DNA from: Amorphus sp040750475
GTDB taxonomy: Bacteria > Pseudomonadota > Alphaproteobacteria > Rhizobiales > Amorphaceae
Assembly: GCF_040750475.1 (NCBI RefSeq)
Contig: NZ_JABJVY010000011.1
Span: 1-64,000, forward strand
Length of the DNA stretch: 64,000 bases
Direction of reading: 5' to 3'
The notes beneath the pieces are model-generated. The model did not search any database and was not told where the DNA came from. It saw only the letters and a list, made by a program, of their open reading frames with translations. The translations under genes and the position numbers were made by a program. Positions 18,234 through 25,843 of this stretch are shown one piece after another (the first letter of the stretch is position 1; the number at the start of each line of letters is the position of its first letter).

Positions 18234-18383
18234 CTACCGCTTGGCGGTCGCTTTGATCGGCGCCTGCGGACGGCAGATCGCCGCAGCGGAGACGGCCTGG
18301 ATGCCGACCGGCTTGTAGTGATCGCTCAGATTGGTCGGCTTGCTTTGGACCGCGTTCGCAGTGCCGTTGTTGTTCGTTGCCAT
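18234..18383 (-). CDS. 49-residue small protein
   Basis: A short frame of 49 codons beginning ATGGCAACGAACAACAAC and ending at TAG. The product starts MATNNNGTANAVQSKP and ends PQAPIKATAKR, with a hydrophobic middle (PVGIQAVSAAAICRP) and one Cys. A GGAAGG-like ribosome site sits about nine bases upstream, and a terminator lies downstream at 17929-17969. No family is recognised. It is isolated in an 850-bp gap, and the codon choice looks coding. It could instead be a regulatory leader. Confidence 0.5.
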   Translation of the reverse strand: MATNNNGTANAVQSKPTNLSDHYKPVGIQAVSAAAICRPQAPIKATAKR

Positions 18384-18695
18384 GAGACTGGCCTTCCGTC
18401 CCTAATCCGACCCGGCGCCGGCAGTCATTTTGCCCCGCCAAGGTCCTTCGATTGCGCAACGGCCGGTTCCCCCATCGGCTCGGATCGGGAGACCGACCGC
18501 TCCCTCGCGACGGCTCACACGGAGCCTCTCAAGGGGGACGCACGACCCCGCGCGTCAGTTCCAGAGGTCGTGCGCAATTACGGCATGATGGAGGACGAAT
18601 CTTGCGCGGACCATGCCCGCGCTCTCACGATTGATAGCGACCTGTAACAATTCGCGATAAGCGTTAACGCCTGTTTGGAAATTCCCTGGTCGGCA
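18384..18695. other. Gap with an inverted repeat, no gene
   Basis: No convincing coding frame is seen in this 312-bp stretch. It contains a perfect 9-bp inverted repeat, CGCACGACC at 18539-18547 and GGTCGTGCG at 18566-18574, with an 18-base loop. It presumably holds the promoter and leader of the small gene at 18234-18383. Confidence 0.4.
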
Positions 18696-19121
18696 CTACG
18701 CCGGTTCGGTCGCTTCCAGCGGCGGCAGCGGGCGCGACCGACCGTCCGGCCCGATCGCCACGAAGGTGAATTTCGCCTCCGTCACCTTGTTCGTCGGTTC
18801 GTCGTCGCGCGGACGGCGCCAGGCTTCCACGTGAATGGCGAGCGAGGTCCGGCCCGTGTGGACGATTTCGGCATAAAGGCTGACTTCATCGCCCACATGG
18901 ACCGGCGACAGAAAGGTCAGCGCGTCGACGGAGATGGTGGCGCAACGCCCCCGCGCCCGGCGCGCGGCGACATTGCCGGCGGCCAGATCCATCTGCGACA
19001 TCAGCCATCCGCCGAAAATGTCCCCGGCCGGATTGGTGTCGGCCGGCATGGCGATGGTTCGGATCGCCGGAGGCCCCTCGGGCGGACGTTCCACCGTCTC
19101 TCCCGACACCGTTTTTGCCAT
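18696..19121 (-). CDS. YciA-type acyl-CoA thioesterase
   Basis: A 141-residue hotdog-fold thioesterase. The motif DTNPAGDIFGGWLMSQMD with the conserved Asn, Asp and Gly is typical of YciA/BACH acyl-CoA thioesterases that release CoA from many acyl-CoAs. A long upstream frame on this strand is only the shadow of the acyl-CoA synthetase gene; the ATG at 19121 has an AGGGGA site before it and starts the domain cleanly. It is divergent from the synthetase, which suggests linked control of acyl-CoA turnover. Confidence 0.88.
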   Translation of the reverse strand: MAKTVSGETVERPPEGPPAIRTIAMPADTNPAGDIFGGWLMSQMDLAAGNVAARRARGRCATISVDALTFLSPVHVGDEVSLYAEIVHTGRTSLAIHVEAWRRPRDDEPTNKVTEAKFTFVAIGPDGRSRPLPPLEATEPA

Positions 19122-19304
19122 CGTCCCCTCCCCGTTCGCGGGCGCTGTCGCTTTCGACTTTGTCAAACTCGAACCATAGCGGCGCAACGTCCCTCGTCCA
19201 CCCGAAGGATCGAATGGGCGGTGGACAGGTCCGCCCACATGCGCCTTACTCGAAGCAACAACAAGCAAACGACAGAACAACCGTCGTTTCCGGAGGAATG
19301 CAGC

Positions 19305-20930
19305 ATGCAGGGCCTGATGCAGGAGTGGCCGCTCCTGTGCCACAAGATCATCGACTATGCCGGGACGATCCACGCCGAGCGGCCTGTGGTCAGCCGTTCC
19401 ATCGAGGGGCCGATCGTCACCACCACCTACGCCGACATGCGCCGGCGCAGCCTCCAGGTCGCCAAGCGGCTCGAGAAGGCCGGGATCCGCTTCGGCGACC
19501 GGGTCGCCACGCTCGCCTGGAACACCGCCCGCCACATGGAGGTCTGGTACGGCATCCTCGGGCTGGGCGCGATCTATCACACCATCAATCCGCGCCTGTT
19601 CCGAGACGATCTCGTCTGGCTTCTGAATGATGCGGAGGACCGCATCCTGTTCGTGGACCTGACCTTCGTTCCAATCGTCGAAGAGATCGCAGACCGGCTG
19701 GAGACGATCGAAACGGTGGTGATCCTGACCGATGCCGCGTCGATGCCTCAGACCCGGCTCGCGAACGCGGTGCCCTATGAGAGCTTCATCGCCGAGGTCG
19801 ACGACGACTTTGCCTGGGGGACCTTCGACGAGAATACGGCGGCCGGCCTTTGCTACACCTCCGGCACCACCGGCAAGCCCAAGGGTGTGCTCTACTCCCA
19901 TCGCTCCAACATGCTGCACGCCTTCTCCATGTCGGCGGTGGACATGCTCGGCATCGGCGCCCGCGACGTGGTCATGCCCGTGGTTCCGATGTTCCACGCC
20001 AACGGCTGGTCGCTGGCCTTCTCCGCCCCGCTCAACGGCTCCGCCTTGGTCATGCCCGGCAGCCAGATGGACGGCGGTTCGATCTACGAGCTGCTGACCG
20101 AGTTCAAGGTCACCATGACCGCGGCGGTGCCGACGGTCTGGCTGATGCTGCTTCACCATCTCGACGCGCACGGCGGCGCCCTGCCCGACCTCGACCGCGT
20201 GCTGATCGGCGGTTCGGCCTGCCCGCGCGCCATGACGGAGGCCTTCCAGGAGCGCTATGGCGTCGACGTCCTGCACGCCTGGGGCATGACGGAGATGAGC
20301 CCGCTCGGCACGGTCTGCTCGATCAAACCGGACTGGGACCATCTGACTGGCGCCGACCGGCTCGACCTGCAGCAAAAGCAGGGCTATCCGCCAATCACGG
20401 TGGAGATGAAGATCACCGACGACGACGGCAAGCCGCAACCCTGGGACGGCAAGACCTTCGGCCGGCTCAAGGTGCGCGGACCGGCGGTGGCCAAATCCTA
20501 CTTCAAGGGTGCCGGCGGCGAGATCTTGGATGAGGAAGGCTTTTTCGACACCGGCGACGTCGCCCACATCGACCGCTACGGCTACATGCAGATCACCGAT
20601 CGTTCCAAGGACGTCATCAAGTCCGGCGGCGAATGGATCTCGTCGATCGAGCTGGAGAATGTCGCCGTCGGCCACCCGGATGTGGCCGAAGCCGCGGTAA
20701 TCGGCGTGCCCAACGAGAAATGGGGCGAGCGGCCGCTTCTGGTGATCGTGCCGAAACCCGGATCGACGCCGGACAAGGCCGATATCCTGCACCATTTGTC
20801 CGTCCGCGTCGCCAAATTCTGGCTGCCCGAGGAGGTGGTGTTCGTGGAGGAGATCCCGCACACGGCGACCGGGAAGATCAAGAAGACGACGCTGCGCGAC
20901 ATGTTCAAGAACCACACCCCGGCGGAGTAG
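19305..20930 (+). CDS. Medium/long-chain acyl-CoA synthetase
   Basis: A 541-residue member of the adenylate-forming (AMP-binding) superfamily. Motifs are YTSGTTGKPKGV (P-loop), WGMTEMSP (A5), FFDTGDVAHIDRYGY (A7), DRSKDVIKSGGEWIS (A8, hinge) and the catalytic Lys in TATGKIKKTTLR (A10). It activates fatty or related acids to acyl-CoA. Chain length is not decided by the motifs; similar proteins act on medium-chain to long-chain or methyl-branched acids. The start at 19305 follows GGAGG by eight bases. Confidence 0.92.
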   Translation: MQGLMQEWPLLCHKIIDYAGTIHAERPVVSRSIEGPIVTTTYADMRRRSLQVAKRLEKAGIRFGDRVATLAWNTARHMEVWYGILGLGAIYHTINPRLFRDDLVWLLNDAEDRILFVDLTFVPIVEEIADRLETIETVVILTDAASMPQTRLANAVPYESFIAEVDDDFAWGTFDENTAAGLCYTSGTTGKPKGVLYSHRSNMLHAFSMSAVDMLGIGARDVVMPVVPMFHANGWSLAFSAPLNGSALVMPGSQMDGGSIYELLTEFKVTMTAAVPTVWLMLLHHLDAHGGALPDLDRVLIGGSACPRAMTEAFQERYGVDVLHAWGMTEMSPLGTVCSIKPDWDHLTGADRLDLQQKQGYPPITVEMKITDDDGKPQPWDGKTFGRLKVRGPAVAKSYFKGAGGEILDEEGFFDTGDVAHIDRYGYMQITDRSKDVIKSGGEWISSIELENVAVGHPDVAEAAVIGVPNEKWGERPLLVIVPKPGSTPDKADILHHLSVRVAKFWLPEEVVFVEEIPHTATGKIKKTTLRDMFKNHTPAE

Positions 20931-20957
20931 TGCCGGGGCTTGGCCCAGTGCTTGATT

Positions 20958-21890
20958 TTAGGAGCTCGGCGGCGCCCAGGGTCCGACGAGGCGGTAGGTG
21001 GCGTCGAAGGTCACCGCCGGATCGGCCTCGACGGTGCCGCGTTCGACCAGATCCTCCAGATGCGCCAACAGCGACAGCCCAGCCGCCCTGCGCAAGGCGG
21101 GATCGAGCGCGACGTAGATCTTGCGCACCATCTCCGGGATCGGCAGCGGCCCGTCGGACAAGGCGCGCACGATCGCTTCTTCCCGCTTCTGGCGGTGGTC
21201 CTTGAGCGCCGACACATAGGCCTGCGGATCGTGCACCGCCCCGCCATGCCCAGGCAGATAACGCCGATCCCCGCGCGACAGGAGGCGATCGAGCGAGGCC
21301 ATGTAGTCGACCATAACGCCATCGGGCGGCGCCACGATCGTCGTGGACCAGATCATCACGTGATCGCCGGAGAAGAGCAGCCCCTCGTCGGGAAGTGCGA
21401 ACGCCACATGGTTGGCCGTGTGGCCGGGGGTCGCAATCACCTCCACCGTGCGCCCACCGGCCACCAGCCGGTCGCCATGGCCGACGACGATGTCCGGCGT
21501 GAACGATCTGTCTCCCGACGAATCGAGGCCGCTCGCCTCCCCCTCGCGAAGGGCCCGGCCGCTGCGATGCGGTCCCTCGCCGACCGTGGGGGCATCGACG
21601 AGACGCTGAACCGCCGGCACGGCCCCGGAATGGTCCGCGTGGGTATGCGTGACCAGGATATGGCTCACCGGACGGCCGGCGATGGCCTGCCTCAGCGCCT
21701 CCACGTGCTGGTCCAGCGCGGGACCGGGATCGACGATCGCCACCTCGTCGTCGCCGATCAGATAGGTGTTGGTGCCGTGAAAGGTCATCGGGCTCGGATT
21801 GTGCGCGGTGACGCGAACGATCCCCGGCGCCACCGTGACGGGGGTCCCGTGTTGCGGGTCGAACTGGCGGTCGTGGGTCAATGCGGCCAA
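20958..21890 (-). CDS. MBL-fold metallo-hydrolase
   Basis: A 310-residue metallo-beta-lactamase-fold hydrolase. The metal-binding HTHADHSG motif, the later GHTANH and the FSGDHVM and LPGHGG segments are all present, consistent with two zinc ions. The C-terminal winged-helix-like region (RAAGLSLLAHLEDLVERGTV) matches LACTB2-like proteins, whose bacterial members are mostly uncharacterised. It is convergent with the acyl-CoA synthetase. Confidence 0.85.
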   Translation of the reverse strand: MAALTHDRQFDPQHGTPVTVAPGIVRVTAHNPSPMTFHGTNTYLIGDDEVAIVDPGPALDQHVEALRQAIAGRPVSHILVTHTHADHSGAVPAVQRLVDAPTVGEGPHRSGRALREGEASGLDSSGDRSFTPDIVVGHGDRLVAGGRTVEVIATPGHTANHVAFALPDEGLLFSGDHVMIWSTTIVAPPDGVMVDYMASLDRLLSRGDRRYLPGHGGAVHDPQAYVSALKDHRQKREEAIVRALSDGPLPIPEMVRKIYVALDPALRRAAGLSLLAHLEDLVERGTVEADPAVTFDATYRLVGPWAPPSS

Positions 21891-22024
21891 CGCGGTGTCC
21901 TTTCTGAAGTCGAGCGGCTTGAAGGCGAAACGTCCCTCACCCTATATCGTCGTGGAAACGTCGATTGCCATGCGATGCACGGCTTGCGGCGTGCCCGGTC
22001 GGTCGTTATAAGACCGCCCACTGT

Positions 22025-22101
22025 CGGAGTGTAGCGCAGCCTGGTAGCGCACCTCGTTCGGGACGAGGGGGTCGCAGGTTCAAATCCTGCCACTCCGACC
22101 A
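22025..22101 (+). tRNA. tRNA-Pro (anticodon CGG)
   Basis: A 77-base tRNA with the encoded CCA end. The acceptor stem pairs CGGAGTG with CACTCCG, followed by A and CCA. The anticodon stem is CCTCG/CGAGG with loop TTCGGGA, giving anticodon CGG for proline codon CCG. The T arm holds GGTTCAAATCC. It directly borders the prophage, so its 3' half is the probable attachment site (attL). Confidence 0.95.
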
Positions 22102-22180
22102 ATACTTAGCCCTACCCCGAAGGGCCGTTAGCACAGGAATTAGCGCAGAAACGGGACACGTGGCCCCGCGCTCTTAGCCC

Positions 22181-22417
22181 ATGCCCCCTCCCCGCTCCAC
22201 ATGGATCGCCACCCTGGGCGACCTCAAAGAATACGACCACCGGCTCTATGGCTTCTGCGCCTGCGGCCGGCAGGGCTATCTCGACCTCGACGCGCTGATC
22301 GCGCGATTCGGCCCGGATCGGTCCTATCTCAAGGGTAGCTTTGTGCTGAGGTGCACCGCCTGCGGCGGCGTGGCCGAATCTCACCTGCATCCGCCCCAGC
22401 CCTATCAAACGCGATAA
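22181..22417 (+). CDS. Small Cys-rich protein
   Basis: A 78-residue protein with two Cys pairs, CACG and CTACGG, spaced like a zinc ribbon. The rest is not recognised. It lies 79 bases past the tRNA and is the first possible prophage gene. No strong ribosome site is seen before the ATG, so the start is uncertain. Possible DNA- or RNA-binding role is only a guess from the Cys pattern. Confidence 0.55.
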   Translation: MPPPRSTWIATLGDLKEYDHRLYGFCACGRQGYLDLDALIARFGPDRSYLKGSFVLRCTACGGVAESHLHPPQPYQTR

Positions 22418-22507
22418 TTTTTCTGCGCCTCTTGTAATATACAGGCTATGCCTGTATATATCAGTCATCAGCCACGGGGCGGCGCCCCACTCTGCGGAGA
22501 CAAGCCG

Positions 22508-23026
22508 ATGACCCATTTTTCCGAGATCAAGCAGAAGGCCGCCGCTTATCGGGCCGGACTAGAAGCCATTGATGCCGCGCTTAAGCCGAAAGAACTTGGG
22601 CGGCGGAATTCCACGATTATGACAATGCCGAAGGGCACCAGCGAGGCGGCCGAGCGCGAGCACTTTGACTTTGTCATGCGACAGGCGACATGGGCAGCGG
22701 CCCGCGCCGGATTGCTGCGCACGGCCCTGCTCGACTTGGCAAGTCGTGTCCATGATCCGATCTCGGAGACCTATATGCTCGACTTTGACGCCACAAAAGC
22801 AAAGCTGGCCGTCTACGACGACGCATATGTCTCGACCTTTTTGAGCCGCATCCTGATCAGAATCGATCGGATGTGCAGAAAGGTCGAGACGGCCGAGCCC
22901 TCGCTCTCCACGTATGGTGTCTGGCGGGATTTGCAGATCGCCCTTCAGGACCCCTATCTCGCCGTCAAGGTGATCACGTATCCCGAGCGGCAGGCCGAGG
23001 AAGACTGCATCGGCTTCTCCTATTGA
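22508..23026 (+). CDS. Hypothetical prophage accessory protein
   Basis: A 172-residue mostly helical protein with no recognised domain. The longer frame from 22448 is not used because CGGAGA lies upstream of the ATG at 22508. It contains two conserved-looking stretches, MRQATWAAARAGLLRTALLD and FLSRILIRIDRMCRKVE. It is the first of a set of rightward genes with tight spacing. Confidence 0.55.
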   Translation: MTHFSEIKQKAAAYRAGLEAIDAALKPKELGRRNSTIMTMPKGTSEAAEREHFDFVMRQATWAAARAGLLRTALLDLASRVHDPISETYMLDFDATKAKLAVYDDAYVSTFLSRILIRIDRMCRKVETAEPSLSTYGVWRDLQIALQDPYLAVKVITYPERQAEEDCIGFSY

Positions 23027-23039
23027 ATGGAAGCTCGTC

Positions 23040-23480
23040 ATGGTCGCGAAAAAGGAAACGGGAATGGACAATACCGAAACGGCCCGGCAAGACCATGCCG
23101 CGCGACACACGGGCGAGGACGCGCTGCAGCTCATCCGCGGATGGGTGCTCGGACACGCCGCCCAGCTCCTGCAATGGGAAGCGGAGGCCAAGCGCTACGA
23201 AGACATGGCGATCGAGATCATTGCCCGCGGCATGACGGGCGACAGCGCGCCGTGCATCCCGACCTTCGATGGCCGGGGCGGCACCTTTGACCCGGTGTCG
23301 GATCAAGAGACCGGATATTACGCCCCACAGACGACGCAAGCCCCGAAAGGGCTATCGGAAGGCGAGCACGCCCGCTTTGCAAAGCAATGGCACGTCAGCC
23401 GCTTCCTGCACACGGCCGCCCATCTTCGTCGCGATGCGGAGGCGCCGGGCTGGGCGATCCGGGAAAAGGCGCCCGAATGA
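23040..23480 (+). CDS. Hypothetical prophage accessory protein
   Basis: A 146-residue protein without a recognised domain. A second possible start is the ATG at 23064, which has AAGGA before it. The middle (QLLQWEAEAKRYEDMAIEII) is likely helical. Its stop overlaps the next start as ATGA, so it is translationally coupled to the HTH-like gene downstream. Confidence 0.55.
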   Translation: MVAKKETGMDNTETARQDHAARHTGEDALQLIRGWVLGHAAQLLQWEAEAKRYEDMAIEIIARGMTGDSAPCIPTFDGRGGTFDPVSDQETGYYAPQTTQAPKGLSEGEHARFAKQWHVSRFLHTAAHLRRDAEAPGWAIREKAPE

Positions 23481-23734
23481 CCGGCGACGAGCTGCGCGAC
23501 GCCCGCCGCCGCCTGGGCGAAATGTGGGGGCTCGGCCGACCGCTCCGAATGAGCGAAATGGGGCGCGCGCTCCGGCTCCAGGGGCGCGACCCCGGCGCGA
23601 CCGTCCGCGATTGGGAGCGAAAAGACGCGATATCCGGCCCGGTGTCCGTCGCCGTCGACCTGATGCTCGCCGGAACCATGCCGCCCGACCCGATCGAGGC
23701 CATTGTGCTTTATGAAAGCGGCTCCGCGACATGA
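23477..23734 (+). CDS. HTH-like small protein
   Basis: An 85-residue protein whose N-terminal part (MTGDELRDARRRLGEMW) resembles the first helices of XRE-type DNA-binding domains. A later stretch (MGRALRLQGRDPGATVRDWE) fits a recognition region. It overlaps its neighbours by ATGA at both ends, so it is part of a coupled operon. The role may be local transcription control. Confidence 0.5.
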   Translation: MTGDELRDARRRLGEMWGLGRPLRMSEMGRALRLQGRDPGATVRDWERKDAISGPVSVAVDLMLAGTMPPDPIEAIVLYESGSAT

Positions 23735-24228
23735 TCGACCTCTCCGCCCCGCTGCAGGACTGGATGCCGACCGCCTGGTACGGCGGCTATCTCTCCGGCC
23801 TGCCGGATCTGTGTGTCGGCCGCTGGCCCGACGCGATCGCCCGCGCGCACGGCCAGCGCTGGAAAGCCTGGATCGTCACCAATGCGACGGAGACAAAGCG
23901 ACTGACGGCGGCGCTCGCGCAGCCGGTGCCGCGCAAGGGGCCGGCCCTTGATTTTGCGGCGGGACCGGACGCGGCCGTCCGCAAGCCGGTGCGCCAAGCC
24001 GACGATTTCGTGGCGCTCTACGCGCCGCCGGCGGAAGGCTGGCCGTGGATCACCTTGGTGAGCCTGACACTGTCGCCGGCCGCCGCCGCCGAGCTCGGGG
24101 CCGCCCGCGGGCGCTACACATGGGACGCCGACGACACTGAAGCCGCCGCGCTCGACCGCATCGCTCGGCTGCGGTCCATGACGCCGGGCGCTCCGGTCCA
24201 CCTTCCCGACCGCTCCGCGGGGCATTGA
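23731..24228 (+). CDS. Hypothetical prophage accessory protein
   Basis: A 165-residue protein of unknown family. It is rich in Trp and Pro in its first half (QDWMPTAWYGGYLSGLPDL) and has a predicted alpha/beta pattern without catalytic motifs. It starts within the stop of the preceding gene. No function can be proposed. Confidence 0.5.
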   Translation: MIDLSAPLQDWMPTAWYGGYLSGLPDLCVGRWPDAIARAHGQRWKAWIVTNATETKRLTAALAQPVPRKGPALDFAAGPDAAVRKPVRQADDFVALYAPPAEGWPWITLVSLTLSPAAAAELGAARGRYTWDADDTEAAALDRIARLRSMTPGAPVHLPDRSAGH

Positions 24229-24231
24229 GGA

Positions 24232-24519
24232 ATGACGCACATGCGATCGCGTGACCTCCTCAAATTGCTGACGCGCATCAGGACCAGCCACCCGCACGCC
24301 TCCCTGGTCTATGCGCAGCTGATCATGGCGCTCGAGACCAGAGGCGTGGTGCCGCTCGCCGCCCTTTGCAGCGAATTCGGGCGCGACCCGAACAGCTCCA
24401 CCGTCAATGGAGCGATCCGCCGCCTGGAGCAGATGGGTGTCGTCGTCGTCGATCGCCCGGGCATGCGCAGTCAGGGCTACACCGTCCGGCTGTCGGACGA
24501 TCCGCTCACCCACCCCTGA
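24232..24519 (+). CDS. Winged-helix-like small protein
   Basis: A 95-residue protein with a likely winged-helix region: LVYAQLIMALETRGVVPLAA, then SSTVNGAIRRLEQMGVVVVD, then a basic wing with RSQGYTVRLSD. The ATG at 24232 may be replaced by the one at 24241. It ends the rightward operon and is convergent with the lysis genes, separated by a hairpin. A DNA-binding role is inferred. Confidence 0.5.
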   Translation: MTHMRSRDLLKLLTRIRTSHPHASLVYAQLIMALETRGVVPLAALCSEFGRDPNSSTVNGAIRRLEQMGVVVVDRPGMRSQGYTVRLSDDPLTHP

Positions 24520-24529
24520 AACGCGAAAA

Positions 24530-24551
24530 CCGCCCGGCCGAAGCCGGGCGG
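24530..24551. terminator. Hairpin between convergent operons
   Basis: CCGCCCGGC and GCCGGGCGG form a perfect 9-bp stem with a CGAA tetraloop. It lies between the ends of the rightward accessory operon and the leftward lysis operon. There is no T-run, so it may act as a transcript 3' end or a roadblock and not a canonical terminator. Confidence 0.55.
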
Positions 24552-24587
24552 AGTGAGCGAAGCGGATCGAAATACCGGGCAGCCCGA

Positions 24588-24917
24588 TCAACTGCCCCTC
24601 GCCCATTTCAGGAAATAGTCCCAGATCAGCACGAGCGTGCCAGCCGCGCCGATCGCTGCAATGCCCCACCCGAAAATCATCTTCTGCGCTTTGCTCATGA
24701 CGGTGATCGGCTCGAGCATCGATTCCAGCTTCGCGAAGCGCTCTCGCGTCTCGCGCCGAAATTCGCTGAGCTCTTTCCCCTGCCGGTTCCGCTCGACCTC
24801 GGCCGCCTCGACCCTGGCACGCTGATAGGAATGGCTGCTTTCCAGCTTCGCGAGCCGATCGGAGATCGTGCCGAGAGAATGCTGCGTGATCGGATCAATC
24901 CCGTCTTCCGGCATCAC
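24588..24917 (-). CDS. Phage membrane protein with coiled coil
   Basis: A 109-residue protein with an N-terminal heptad-rich, charged helix (about residues 20-75) and one C-terminal transmembrane helix (IFGWGIAAIGAAGTLVLIW). Start overlaps the stop of the Rz1-like gene as ATGA. Its place at the end of the lysis module suggests a role in lysis, such as a second holin or antiholin, but no family is recognised. Confidence 0.5.
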   Translation of the reverse strand: MMPEDGIDPITQHSLGTISDRLAKLESSHSYQRARVEAAEVERNRQGKELSEFRRETRERFAKLESMLEPITVMSKAQKMIFGWGIAAIGAAGTLVLIWDYFLKWARGS

Positions 24918-25174
24918 TCCTCCCCACGCAAGATCCGCACGCCATCATCCAGGCGCTCCCATTCCGTCGCCAGCACGTCCAGGCCGGGATCGGGCTGGGC
25001 GCGCTCCAGATAGTCCGCGATCGCCCGTAGCCGATCGGGCGGCGTCGGCGCGGGGCAGAGACCGGCGAGCGCCGTCCGATCAGCCGCCGTCCCCGATCCG
25101 CTCGCGCAGCCGGCGAGCGACATCGCCAGCGCCGCCGCGATCGCGAGCGTCATTTGCGCGCTGCGCATCTGCAA
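24914..25174 (-). CDS. Rz1-like outer-membrane spanin lipoprotein
   Basis: An 86-residue predicted lipoprotein with a signal sequence and lipobox LAGC (about residue 23). A Pro-containing stretch (LCPAPTPPDRL) follows, as is common in Rz1 spanins. It starts inside the overlapping Rz-like gene in another frame and extends past its end. Outer-membrane spanins join with the inner-membrane subunit to fuse or disrupt the outer membrane at lysis. The assignment rests on topology and gene overlap, not on close sequence similarity. Confidence 0.6.
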   Translation of the reverse strand: MQMRSAQMTLAIAAALAMSLAGCASGSGTAADRTALAGLCPAPTPPDRLRAIADYLERAQPDPGLDVLATEWERLDDGVRILRGEE

Positions 25175-25322
25175 TCTCCTGGATGGTGTGGGACGTCTCG
25201 CGCGCGGCGTCGGCCGCGCCCGCCTCGCGCAATGCCTGGGCGGCCCGCCAATCCGAGATCAGCCCCCGAATCAGCGGCGCCAGAAAGCCGGTCAGAAAGG
25301 CCGACAGAGCCTCAAGCAGCAT
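25080..25322 (-). CDS. Rz-like inner-membrane spanin
   Basis: An 80-residue protein with an N-terminal hydrophobic helix (LLEALSAFLTGFLAPLIRGL) and a charged, helical periplasmic part with many Ala, Arg, Glu and Asp residues. It overlaps the holin stop by 11 bases at its start and the lipoprotein gene by 95 bases at its end. This is the classic Rz/Rz1 overlap. It is short for an Rz protein, so the spanin call is by context. Confidence 0.55.
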   Translation of the reverse strand: MLLEALSAFLTGFLAPLIRGLISDWRAAQALREAGAADAARETSHTIQEIADAQRANDARDRGGAGDVARRLRERIGDGG

Positions 25323-25758
25323 CGGGCACGTCCTGGAGCATCGATCCCAAGCGAGCTTCCAGGAGATCGCCCAGGCGATCGGGCGTCAGCTTGAAGTGCC
25401 GCACGGCATCGGGCGCATAGTCCTGGACGTAGCGCACCCCCTCCGCGACGACGGCGGAGCGGAGATCAATCGACGTGCGATCCGCCGCCTTGTCGACGGA
25501 GGCCAGGCCGCGCATCACACCATTCATAAGCGCCGATTGCAGCGCCTCGCGATGCTTCGCCTCGATCGACAGGCCGAACATTTTATTGACCCGCATCGAC
25601 AGCCAGCCAAGCGCGGCCGCCACCAGGATGCCGGCGACCTCGACGACGTAAGGCCGCAGGATCTCCCAGAAGCCGGCGACCGGGACGCTCGTGTCCTGGG
25701 CGAAGGCCGGGCCGGCGAGCGTGCAAGCGGCGAGGATCAGGCAAAGAAGAAGGCGCAT
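25312..25758 (-). CDS. Phage holin (LLH-like)
   Basis: A 148-residue protein with an N-terminal signal-like segment (MRLLLCLILAACTLAGPAFA) and one more transmembrane helix (VVEVAGILVAAALGWLSM). The remainder resembles the Holin_LLH group with a cytosolic helical domain (IEAKHREALQSALMNGVMRG). Holins form lesions in the inner membrane and time lysis. The start at 25758 follows GGAGAG. The gene lies between endolysin and spanins, which supports the call. Confidence 0.7.
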   Translation of the reverse strand: MRLLLCLILAACTLAGPAFAQDTSVPVAGFWEILRPYVVEVAGILVAAALGWLSMRVNKMFGLSIEAKHREALQSALMNGVMRGLASVDKAADRTSIDLRSAVVAEGVRYVQDYAPDAVRHFKLTPDRLGDLLEARLGSMLQDVPDAA

Positions 25759-25843
25759 CGGGTCTCTCCAATGAAAAAGCCGCCTCGCGGGCGGCATCGG
25801 GGGATGAAAATGAGGGAGGGGATCAGTCGCCGCCGGAGCGGCT

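Noticed and set aside
18190..18459. A 89-residue minus-strand frame overlapping the small gene
   Set aside because: It is in another frame, Arg/Gln/Gly-rich and without a ribosome site. The 49-residue frame is more protein-like.
22420..22440. TGCGCCTCTTG near 22430 as a hairpin element
   Set aside because: Only one end is present, with no stem and no GACCGGGAC partner. It is probably chance.
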